A stretch of DNA of 64,000 bases from NCBI RefSeq assembly GCF_031458235.1, contig NZ_JAVDYB010000001.1, positions 4,485,001 to 4,549,000 on the forward strand, written 5' to 3'. The translations under genes and the position numbers were made by a program. How positions within the stretch are numbered: position 1 is the stretch's first letter; every line of letters starts with the position of its first letter. The notes below the pieces were generated by a model. The model saw only the letters and a list, made by a program, of their open reading frames with translations, was not told the DNA's origin and made no database searches. This document shows positions 17,041 through 24,610 of this stretch, in pieces. The DNA is from Catenuloplanes atrovinosus (lineage in GTDB: Bacteria; Actinomycetota; Actinomycetes; Mycobacteriales; Micromonosporaceae).

Positions 17041-18189
17041 TCATCGGCGCCTCGTCGTGTCGAAGTGGGCGACGAGGCGTTCCAGCCCGGTCCGCAGGTC
17101 GTCGTCGGCGGTCGCGAAGGAGATCCGGATGTGGCCCTCCCCCGACGGGCCGTACTCGGCTCCGGCCCGGACCATCACCCCACGCTCGGCGAGCCGGCGG
17201 GCGACAGTCTCGGACGGTACGTCCGCGTCGTACCGAATGAAGCCGTAGAACGCTCCCTCCGGCGGGGTCAGGTGCAGGCCGTGTACGCCGGACAGCAGGG
17301 ACATCACCAGCTCGCGGCGTTGCCGGTACCGGCCGACCATGGCGTCGACGACGGCGTCCGGCAGGTCGAGGGCGGCGAGGGCCGCGTGCTGCACGGCCGT
17401 GTTCAGCGAGCCGTGCAAGGTCCGGTGCACGTGGGCCGCCGCGTCCACCGCCGCCCGTGGACCGGTCAGGTACCCCACCCGCCAGCCGGTCATCGCGTAG
17501 GTCTTGGAGAACGTCTGCACGTACACCGTCCGGTCCAGCAGGGACGGGATCTCCAGCGCCGAGATCGCCTCGTGCCCGGGATAGACCAGCCGGTGGTAGG
17601 CCTCGTCGCTGACCACCAGGACGGGCGAGCCGTCGAGCAGCTCGCCGAGGGCCTCCAGTTCCTTCCTGCCGTGGACCACACCCGTGGGGTTCGACGGGTT
17701 GGAGAAGATCAGCATGGTGGCGCCGAGGAGCGCCGCGGCCAGCGCGTCGAGGTCCCAGTGCAGATCCGGGCCGAGCGGCACGGGGACGACGGTGCCCCCG
17801 GCGAGGACGACGAGGTCGGCGTAGAGCGAGTAGGCGGGCTCCGGGATGACCACGCGGTCGCCGGGGCCGACCATGGCGAAGACGATCGCGGCCAGCGCCG
17901 CGGTGGCGCCGTGGGTGACCACGACGTCGTCCGCGGTCCAGGCCCGGCCGGGGTGGGCGGGCAGCCGGGACGCGAGCGCGCCGCGCAGTTCCGGCAGCCC
18001 CTTCTGGTCGGCGTAGTGCGTCTTGCCCGCCCGCAGCGCGGCCTCGGCGGCCTCGATCACCGGCGCCGGGGTCGGGAAGTCGGGCTCGCCCATGGCCAGG
18101 GAGACGGCTCCGGGCGGGGCGGGGGCGAGGGCGGGACGCCGCGAGAGGCGGCGCAGCTCCTCGATCCGGGCGGCGGGCACGGCGGTCAT
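17041..18189 (-). CDS. PLP-dependent aminotransferase, class I/II
   Basis: 382 residues of fold-type I aminotransferase. SNPSNPTG, the SDEAYHRLVYPG loop and TFSKTYAMTGWRVGY are all present; the Lys in FSKTYAMTGWR is the PLP Schiff-base residue, and HIRISFA with its Arg binds the substrate carboxylate. It is most like aspartate/aromatic aminotransferases of the AspC-alpha group. The ATG overlaps the RraA-like gene's stop (ATGA), so amino-group transfer and aldolase chemistry on the same keto acid are likely. Confidence 0.85.
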   Translation of the reverse strand: MTAVPAARIEELRRLSRRPALAPAPPGAVSLAMGEPDFPTPAPVIEAAEAALRAGKTHYADQKGLPELRGALASRLPAHPGRAWTADDVVVTHGATAALAAIVFAMVGPGDRVVIPEPAYSLYADLVVLAGGTVVPVPLGPDLHWDLDALAAALLGATMLIFSNPSNPTGVVHGRKELEALGELLDGSPVLVVSDEAYHRLVYPGHEAISALEIPSLLDRTVYVQTFSKTYAMTGWRVGYLTGPRAAVDAAAHVHRTLHGSLNTAVQHAALAALDLPDAVVDAMVGRYRQRRELVMSLLSGVHGLHLTPPEGAFYGFIRYDADVPSETVARRLAERGVMVRAGAEYGPSGEGHIRISFATADDDLRTGLERLVAHFDTTRRR

Positions 18190-18845
18190 CCGGCCACCGC
18201 CGCGCCGCCGGCACGGGCGGCGAGGATGCGTTCGCGCAGCGCCGCCTCCCCCTCGACGATCCCGTCGAGCGCCGCCACGACCTGTGGGACGCGGTGCCGC
18301 GGGACGACGACGACCCCGTCGGCATCCCCGACGAGCACATCACCGGCGGCCACCACCACGCCGCCGACGGCCACCGGGGAGCCGATCGAGCCGGGCCCGT
18401 GCTTGAAGGGCCCGGCCGGCGTGATCGCCCGCGCGTAGACGGCGAGGCCCATGCCGGACAGCGCCCGGACGTCGCGGACCGCGCCGTCGACCACGGCGCC
18501 GACCACCCCGGCGTTCACCATGATCTCGCCGATCAGGTCGCCGATCAGTGCCCGGGTCGGATCGCCGCGACCGTTGACGACCAGGACGTCACCCGGCTGG
18601 GCCTCGTCGAGCGCCCGGTGGATGGCGAGGTTGTCACCCGAGCGCACGTCCACCGTGAGGGCGTTTCCCCGCAGCGCCGCCCCCTCGGTGACCAGCCGCA
18701 TCCCGCCGTCCATGACGGTCATCCGCTGGAGGGCGTCACCGACGTTGGCGGCCGGCACGTCCGCCAGGCGCGCCGTCTCCGCCACGGGGAGGCGATCCCA
18801 GCGGGCGGCGACGGTGACGCCGTCCGTCCCTTCGGCGATGAACAC
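18186..18845 (-). CDS. RraA-like / HMG (CHA) aldolase family protein
   Basis: 219 residues. The family's loop VGAVVDGAVRDVRAL gives the Arg-Asp pair that binds the keto acid and metal, and GDADGVVVVPRHRV near the end is the second signature. Relatives either cleave 4-hydroxy-4-methyl- (or 4-carboxy-4-hydroxy-) 2-oxo acids to pyruvate/oxaloacetate or, in the RraA branch, bind RNase E. Being coupled to an aminotransferase favours the aldolase role. GTG start 18845 has GGAG 7 bases upstream. First gene of the operon with the aminotransferase and TetR. Confidence 0.8.
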   Translation of the reverse strand: MFIAEGTDGVTVAARWDRLPVAETARLADVPAANVGDALQRMTVMDGGMRLVTEGAALRGNALTVDVRSGDNLAIHRALDEAQPGDVLVVNGRGDPTRALIGDLIGEIMVNAGVVGAVVDGAVRDVRALSGMGLAVYARAITPAGPFKHGPGSIGSPVAVGGVVVAAGDVLVGDADGVVVVPRHRVPQVVAALDGIVEGEAALRERILAARAGGAAVAG

Positions 18846-19107
18846 TATGAGACTCCGATCTTAAATGAGGCAGACATCTCACTTTGAACGACCATAGCCG
18901 TCCGAACGCCCGGAGACAACCTCCAGTGCCGTCGAGCGGTGGCGGCGACGACGAACTCGCACACGGCATGTCGGTGAAGTACACGCACGTCAGTTCGGCG
19001 CCGTACCGGATGGAGGTCCTGCGCGGGGCGGAGGCGGAGTTCAACCGAATAGCGGCCGGCGCCCGAGGGGCGATGCCGCAGCTACGGCAGCCTGCCAGCC
19101 GGTACCG

Positions 19108-19230
19108 CCCGCGCGTGCCGATGCTGACGACGACCTCGGCGACCACATCCACGTCGCGCTGCGGGCCGGCGCCGGCGGGCTCCCGCTCAAGGACGGCGAG
19201 CCGGACCAGCGGGCCGGGGCCGTCCGCGAA
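19108..19230 (+). pseudogene. Remnant of a NarL-type response regulator receiver domain
   Basis: One frame reads PRVPMLTT, and after a frameshift near 19125 the next reads DDLGDHIHVALRAG then AGGLPLKDGEPDQRAGAVRE. Together they match the second half of NarL/LuxR receiver domains ('..VLMLTTFD.DEHV..ALRAGASGFLLKD..PE...AVR'), including the conserved Lys. Nothing of the phosphoacceptor half or the DNA-binding domain is left. This remnant is the only thing I recognise in the 480 bases between the RraA-like gene and the transposase remnant. Confidence 0.55.
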
Positions 19231-19329
19231 CCCCGATCGCCGGGGTCCCGGCACGGCCGGGCGTCGCGCCGACGGCCGCCGGGCGGCAGGCGGCTATGGG
19301 CTGTCCACGAACGTTCGCTGGGTCTGTGG

Positions 19330-20070
19330 CTAGGCGGCGCTCTGGAGGCGTGGCCGGCCCCAGCGGTGTCGGCGTTCGCTGCGGATGCCGGCGGGTTCGC
19401 GTCGTTGGGCAGCGAGGACGTCGGGGTGGCGGGCGTCGGCGTTTCGCCAGTTCAGATATCTCTGCAGCTCACGGGCCTGGACAGTGTGGTTCGGGTGATC
19501 CGAGCCGGCCATGACGAACGTGCGGAGCGGTCCGAACTGGGCCTCGATCGGGTTGGCCCAGGACGCGCTGGTCGGGTTCAGACACCACTCAAACCTTGCT
19601 CCGGACCGCCCATGCACGGATCTTGGCCGTTTTGTTCGCCGACAGGTTGTCGAGGATGACGTAGATCGGTCTCGGACCGCGGCGCCCACGTGCTGCCGTG
19701 GTGCGGGCGGATCGACAACGGCCCGAACTGGTCGAAGGCGAACACCGGTCCGGGAAAGGTTCGTGACCTGCTCTATCCGATCGAGTTTCGCGTCGAAGTC
19801 CGGATCCGAGAACTCTTTCCAGGTGCGCGTGCGCAGCCAGGACACGTCGTTGTCGTGGAGCAGTTGCCGCAGCCGTTCCGGGCTGACGACCAGCCGCCGG
19901 GCGGCATCACGGCCGGCGAGGTGGTCGGTGAGTTTCCGCAGGCTCCACCGGATGAAAGGCCGCCCGAGCCGGCGCGGATGGGACGTGGCCGTCGCGACGA
20001 AGAACGCTTCGTCGTCTTCACTGATCCGGCGGGGACGGCCTCCCGCCCACCGAAGGTTTAAGCAGACCAG
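19330..20070 (-). mobile_element. Degenerate IS630-family transposase
   Basis: The minus strand begins within the family ('LNLRWAGGRPRRIS'), continues through SWLRTRTWKEFSDPDFDAKL, then loses frame: VFAFDQFGPLSIRPHHGSTW is in another frame, and DLRHPRQ onward is a third piece. It ends in the proper frame with SWANPIEAQFGPLRTFV, holding the last catalytic Glu of the DDE triad. The N-terminal helix-turn-helix and a piece of the catalytic core with the second Asp are missing. Therefore immobile. I could not see terminal inverted repeats. Confidence 0.75.
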
Positions 20071-20092
20071 GCCCATGGGGGTGAGAGTCGCG

Positions 20093-20489
20093 TCAGCGTT
20101 TGGCGAGACGCACACCCACGAATGCCGTCAGCCCTTGGCTGACCAGTAGGGGAATCCAGTAGAGCGGGTTTAGGTTCACTATCGCCGTCAAAAAAGGTTA
20201 CCGATAGTAGCACGATATACAGTGACTTCTGATACATGGCATCACCTGCGAGCCGTGATAGCTGAACGGCAAAAATACCAATCGCAATGACAGTTGGAAG
20301 GTATACGCCTACCACCTCCACAGCGATGCCGAACCGCAGATATCCTCCAGGATTCTGGGCGAATCCAGGTGCCCCCCAGGACAGGACGAGGAGAAATCTC
20401 ACCGGAGCGAAGAACGTAGCTATCCCGACCATGATGGCGAACCACCGCAGTCCTGCCCACGCACTGTGCCTGGATGAGGATGACTTCAC
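20093..20489 (-). pseudogene. Small multi-pass membrane protein B1, broken by a frameshift in a six-base homopolymer
   Basis: From GTG 20489 the frame encodes GLRWFAIMVGIATFFAPV and three more hydrophobic segments, then goes out of frame at a run of six T (plus strand A at 20190-20195). In the next frame the protein continues LLTAIVNLNPLYWIPLLVSQ, GLTAFVGVRLAKR and stops at 20095-20093. This rejoined product aligns along its length with membrane protein B2 at 20972-21373, which ends TSWAIWLAKR. Either a recent one-base slip inactivated it or the run is slippery. Its GTG overlaps the stop of gene A1 (GTGA). Function unknown. Confidence 0.7.
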
Positions 20490-20790
20490 TTCTGCCGCTC
20501 TCCGCTAACCCAAAATTCGTTTCGTTTCGGCATCTGAGGAAATTACCGGAGACCATACCAGAAGTCAGTCTCGGTCATGTCTGTCGCCAGATACTTCTGC
20601 CCTCGCTCGGTGTATTGAACGACCTGGACGGAGGGATAGTCATCTCCACTCAGCCCAACAGTCACGTCCTCTCCGATGTCAATCGCGAGAAAGCCGTCGA
20701 CCGCGCAACACGGTAGCGCGAGTTGAGTCCACTCTACGCGCTGGCGAAACGAGCAGTTCTTCCGTCGTCACTGATTCCGACCTTCGCCAT
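20486..20790 (-). pseudogene. Gene A1 of the duplicated cassette, with nonsense codon and frameshift
   Basis: One minus-strand frame reads RQRVEWTQLALPCCAV, DGFLAIDIGEDVTVGLSG, VQYTERGQKYLATD, TDFWYGLR, then TAA (20545-20543), and without changing frame FPQMPKRNEFWVSGERQK and TGA at 20488-20486. The part beyond the TAA matches the end of A2 (WFGLRSHP... WVNGVPK), so TAA is a nonsense mutation. The likely ATG at 20790 (MAKVGISDDGRTARF) is in a different frame, so there is also a frameshift near 20750. Stop overlaps the B1 start (GTGA). No family recognised; a small, probably cytoplasmic protein. Confidence 0.55.
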
Positions 20791-20971
20791 GAAGGAGTTC
20801 GGCAGGTATTCCCCGATTGGTGGCTGCGGCAGACATATTGAGGGTTTTATGTAGCACTCGCCGTCACCGTGAAGCCGACTTCACCGGTCGCCGCGCACCA
20901 GGCCACGGCGATTCGGCTCCATCGCAGCGGGGGCCAGATGATCCTGGACCCCCCCGGCTCCTCAGGTCATG

Positions 20972-21373
20972 TCAACGCTTGGCCAGCCAGATAGCCCAGG
21001 ACGTCAGGGCTAACTGACCAACGAATTCGACTACCAGGAAAATCGGGTTGACGGTGATGGAACAGCCGACAAGCGTTACCGGCAGCAGAAGCAACCGGCA
21101 TCGCTTGTGGAACTCTCTGTCGCGGCCCGAACGGGAAACCTTGGTAGCAAGGTAACCCAAAATGATTAGCGACGGAAAGAGATAGAGAACCACCTCCACT
21201 CCGACCCCAAGAATGATTTCTTCGGCAAACCATTCCTCGTCCGGATTGGGAACACCATTGTACGGAAGTTGAGTTAGGAATTTCAAAGGTACGAGCAATG
21301 TGGCAAAAACTGCAGCACCGCTAAACCAGCGCAGGCCGCGAAGGCTCGGCTGGGATACCTCCGGCACACTCAC
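20972..21373 (-). CDS. Small multi-pass membrane protein B2
   Basis: About 133 residues from GTG 21373, which overlaps the stop of A2 in the same GTGA way as its paralogue B1. Four hydrophobic segments: GLRWFSGAAVFATLLVPLKF, VEVVLYLFPSLIILGYLAT, LLLLPVTLVGCSITV and LVVEFVGQLALTSWAIWL, with a positively charged loop (KVSRSGRDREFHKRCR) between the second and third. An ATG at 21418 with GAGG upstream is an alternative longer start. Lower GC than its surroundings, as are A1 and B1, which suggests foreign origin. No known family recognised; intact while its upstream partner is truncated. Confidence 0.6.
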   Translation of the reverse strand: MSVPEVSQPSLRGLRWFSGAAVFATLLVPLKFLTQLPYNGVPNPDEEWFAEEIILGVGVEVVLYLFPSLIILGYLATKVSRSGRDREFHKRCRLLLLPVTLVGCSITVNPIFLVVEFVGQLALTSWAIWLAKR

Positions 21374-21485
21374 TTCGGCACCCCATTCACCCACGTCTTG
21401 TCTCGATCCCTGGCCCATGGATGAGACCTCAATCCGAACCAGCCGTCCGTCGGTACCGTCGATTGCGCAAGGTACGTCTGACCCT
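21370..21485 (-). pseudogene. C-terminal fragment of gene A2
   Basis: The minus-strand frame ending at 21370 reads GDSAEGQTYLAQSTVPTDGW, FGLRSHPWARDRDKTW, VNGVPK. It matches the end of A1 (GQKYLATDMTETDFWYGLR ... EFWVSGERQK). Upstream of ~21480 the sequence changes to an AbrB-like gene in another frame, so only the last ~38 codons remain: a junction where a deletion or insertion fused two genes. Confidence 0.5.
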
Positions 21486-21740
21486 CAGCACTATCCCCGA
21501 CCCGGCGATCACGCTCAAGCCGGGTTCCCACCCCAGGGCGGCGAAGAGCGCGCGGTCGACCACGCGCCCTCTGTCGAGGGTGCTGCACGCATAGACCAGC
21601 CCGCCCTGCCGGCGCTCGGACAACGGAGCCAGCGGCAGCGCCGGACGGCGCAGCCCAGCCACACGGGTGGTCTTCCCGGCATCCGCCGATGTCGCACGTG
21701 GGACCACGGGAAGCCGAGGAACGGTACTCACCGTGACCAC
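21429..21740 (-). pseudogene. AbrB/MazE-like DNA-binding protein, 3' truncated
   Basis: 103 codons. VYACSTLDRGRVVDRALFAA and LGWEPGLSVIAGSGIVLRV resemble the SpoVT/AbrB (swapped-hairpin) domain found in small actinobacterial proteins encoded near integration sites: a short Pro-rich start, then the STLDxRGRVVDR...LGW pattern. After VLRV the frame runs into the A2 fragment and ends in Arg-rich nonsense, so the second half of the domain is lost. Probably non-functional. The family call is from memory of the pattern. Confidence 0.45.
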
Positions 21741-21843
21741 CCCTGGCGGCGAATTCTCGCAGGAGGGTGGGAGGGATGCTGCGGTCGCGTGGCCGAACGG
21801 GGTTCGACCACGGGGCCCGTGCTGTACGCACAGATCCCAAAAC

Positions 21844-21873
21844 TGGTGTCCGAGGGGGGACTTGAACCCCCAC
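21844..21873 (-). other. 3' end of a tRNA-Leu gene with encoded CCA (attachment-site scar)
   Basis: On the minus strand the T arm GGGGG-TTCAAGT-CCCCC is followed by CTCGGACACCA: the last ~30 bases of an actinobacterial tRNA-Leu, including CCA. The rest of the tRNA (acceptor 5' strand, D arm, anticodon arm, long variable arm) is not found within the next 100 bases. Integrases that use tRNA genes leave such a fragment on the far side of the inserted element; the element would have lain at higher coordinates, where the SNF2 gene remnant is. Confidence 0.6.
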
Positions 21874-22021
21874 GATCACAGGCCGCTGACCCGCATGTGA
21901 CCCTACCTGTCCGGATTTGCACCGGGCACGTTGTGGCTCTGCGTAGCCCATCGTAGCAGTTGCGCTGATGTGGTGTTCCCACCGGGAACACCGATGATCT
22001 TGAACGCAGACCCGCGCTGAT

Positions 22022-23407
22022 CTGGGACACATCTCGCGCGCCGTCGCGGACGAGGCCGGGCTCGTCGCGCTCGATCGCAGCGAGTGACGACCGCCCTGCG
22101 CAACTATCAGGTGTTCGGCGCCCAATACGTGCTGTCACGCCGAGGCGCGATCCTCGGCGACGAAATGGGGCTCGGCAAGACGATCGAAGCGATCGCCGTC
22201 ATCGCGCACCTCTCCCGCGCCAGCCGGCTGCGGTGCCTGATCGTGGTCCCGACCAGCGGCGTGCTGAACTGGCTGGACGAGATCCACACCCACAGCTCTC
22301 TGTCCGCGGTCAAGCTCCACGGCGCCGAACGCGCCGATGATCTGTCGCGGTGGATCGCTGACGGTGGTGTCGCCGTGACCACGTTCGGCACGCTCGGGAG
22401 ACTGCAGTTGCCCGCTGAACTTCGGCTCGGTCTGCTCGTCGTCGACGAGGCCCACCGGATCAAGACACCACAGGCGCAGCGCTCTCAGCAGGTCCGTGCG
22501 CTGACCGCCCGCGCGGAGCGGGTCCTGCTGATGACCGGCACACCGATGGAAAACCACGTGCGGGAGTTCCGGAGCCTGGTGCGCTACATCGATGGCCCGC
22601 TAGCCGACCGGCTATTGCCGCACGACAACGCGTTCGTCGATCAGATCGCCTTCCGCAAGAAGGTCGGCGCCGTATATCTGCGCCGTAACCAGGAAGATGT
22701 CCTGAAGGACCTGCCCACGGTGATCAGGAACGATGACTTCGTCGCCCTTGAAGAGCGCGAGGCGCGCATCTACGCGGATGCGGTTGCCGAGAGGCGCTTC
22801 GATGACATGCGCCGTGCAGCCTACGACGGCGGGCCGGGCGGAGCCAAGATCGTACGTCTGCGGGAGATTGTGGCCGAGTCCGCGGACAACGGCTGGAAGG
22901 TCCTCGTCTTCTCCCGGTACCTGCGTACGATCGAGACGATCGATGCCGCCCTCGTAAAGACACCACGTGTCGTGGTGACCGGCGCCGACACCGGCAACCG
23001 CCGGGCCCAGAAACTCGCCTCGTTCACCGACCATGACGGCCATGCGGGTGCTGATCGGCCAGATCGACACCGTCGGCCAAGGGCTCAACCTTCAAGCCGC
23101 ATCCGTCGTCATCCTCGCCGAACCACAACTGAAACCCTCCACCGAGGACCAAGCCATCGCACGCGCGCAACGCATGGGCCAGACGGTGAGAGTCCGCGTC
23201 CACCGGCTCCTCGCCAAAGACACCGTCGACGAACGCATCGAAGAGATCCTGGACCAGAAACGGCGCGCGTTCGACGCGTACGCCCGGGACAGCACCGCCA
23301 AGCGGCAGGATGTCCGCGCCGTCGACCCCGACTACCCGAGGCTGGAGATCGGCCCGGCGGAGCAAGAACGGATCATCAACACCGAAGCCCGGCGGCTCGG
23401 CACGTAG
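22022..23407 (+). pseudogene. SNF2-family helicase, truncated and frameshifted
   Basis: Three pieces in two frames. DLGHISRAVADEAGLVAL ends in a stop at 22087; the next frame from GTG 22084 gives LRNYQVFGAQYVLSRRGAIL, GDEMGLGKT (motif I), VVDEAHRIK (motif II), LLMTGTPMENHV (motif III) and VLVFSRYL (motif IV); near 23030 it shifts again to MRVLIGQIDTVGQGLNLQAA (motif V) and QAIARAQRMGQTVRV (motif VI), ending at 23407. All helicase motifs are present but split, and the N-terminal region is gone. A SNF2 ATPase of this size would have been part of a phage-defence or mobile-element module; its decay fits the tRNA-Leu scar next to it. Confidence 0.75.
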
Positions 23408-23903
23408 ACATCAACACTGTTCGGGCAGAAAGCCCAGGGGCTTGTGGTCACCGCGTTGTTTTCATATTGAGCTTCCCCCGTTTCGACTCTATCAATCGCA
23501 TAGAACCAGCCGTCACGGCTCCACCACACCCGCGGAACATCACCGGCGGGGTCCCTGACTGCCGCGAGCCGCCGCGGCTAGTGTCGGTCGGGCCCGACGT
23601 ACATGGTCGTCGGTCGGCTCGGCGGCGTAGTGCTCGTCGGTGCGCTCCCGGTCAGAGCGTTTCTGGCGGAACGACGGATCGGCGTGACAGCCGTCGCCCG
23701 TGACGGCGCTGTTACGAGACCGGCCGGCGCCAATGATCAAGGCTTGGGCAGCGCGGTGGGCATTAGCAGGATGCCCGGCTTGCAGCAGGCGGCGTCCGAT
23801 CACATGGCGTCGCACGCCGCGGCCGCTACGGATTTCGCCGCAGCTTCGGGCGTGTGGACGAGCCTGCGGCGTCCGATACCACCGCCCTCGCAGATGTGCG
23901 TAG
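23408..23903. other. Non-coding or decayed stretch
   Basis: About 500 bases between the SNF2 remnant and the RDD protein gene. Base composition falls below that of the genes around it. I see no frame with recognisable protein, no tRNA and no strong hairpin. Short frames on both strands are Arg/Ala-rich and look random. Confidence 0.5.
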
Positions 23904-24434
23904 TCAGGCTTGGACTACGACCGTCTTCGCCGGTTTGTCGTGCAGGCACTGGCGGTACGGCTTGTCCCAGAGGCACCACAGCGGGTCGAGCAAACCGATG
24001 CCGCAGTTGGACAGCACATTGGCGGCCAACATGACCAGCAGTCGGGAGGTCAGCGCGCTCCGGCTGAGCGCCACGCCCGGTTCTCGCGAGGTCAGGGCGA
24101 TCTTCAGCAGCCGCTTGCCGGGGGTTTGCCCGTGCCATCGCAGCGGCATTTCGACTTCGTAGACGTACTGGAATGCGATGACGACGAGCAGGATCGTGCT
24201 GATGGCGGTGATGGGTACGACCGGGGAGTCATGACCGGCGGTCGAGGCCGCCAGTAGCGCCAGGCCGCCGCCGATCAGCCCGGCCAGGGAGGACATCGCC
24301 ACGAGGTTGATGGCGCTGTCGAGGAGCCGGGCGCCGAGCCGTGGGCCGAGACCGGCGAGGGGCCGGCCGTTCGGGCCGAGCGGCTCGGCGGAGGCGGGTT
24401 CAGGATGTTGCGGGTACTGCGACTGTGCACTCAC
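23904..24434 (-). CDS. RDD family membrane protein
   Basis: 176 residues from GTG 24434 (a GTG at 24464 is an alternative). After a Pro-rich cytoplasmic start, LGARLLDSAINLVAMSSL has the Arg and Asp of the first RDD helix, a second hydrophobic segment follows, and WHGQTPGKRLLKIAL is the second signature loop. A third helix lies near the end, with WCLWDKPYRQCLHDKPAKT. RDD proteins are poorly understood; some act as Na+/H+ antiporters. It is divergent to the large subtilase, with 176 bases of shared promoter DNA between. Confidence 0.85.
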   Translation of the reverse strand: MSAQSQYPQHPEPASAEPLGPNGRPLAGLGPRLGARLLDSAINLVAMSSLAGLIGGGLALLAASTAGHDSPVVPITAISTILLVVIAFQYVYEVEMPLRWHGQTPGKRLLKIALTSREPGVALSRSALTSRLLVMLAANVLSNCGIGLLDPLWCLWDKPYRQCLHDKPAKTVVVQA

Positions 24435-24610
24435 GCGCAGCTTTGTACCAGGTGTGCCGTGCACGTGCGGCGGAGCGCCGGATCGGCACCCCGGGCGGCC
24501 TGCGGTTCCGTATAGCAGTAGAGGGTTTTCCCCAATGTGGATCTTCTGCGCCGGTCGAGTCCCTAGGCTGCGACTGCCCCATACACAATGCCCTTCGAGG
24601 ACTTAACTCC

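Noticed and set aside
20972-21418. Longer B2 protein starting at ATG 21418 with a GAGG site
   Set aside because: The GTG at 21373 overlaps the stop of the A2 remnant exactly as in the paralogous pair, so it is the more likely start; the longer version is not excluded.
21300-21956. Plus-strand frame of 218 codons containing SEGGLEPPRSQ
   Set aside because: It runs through the antisense of the tRNA-Leu 3' end, a well-known source of false proteins.
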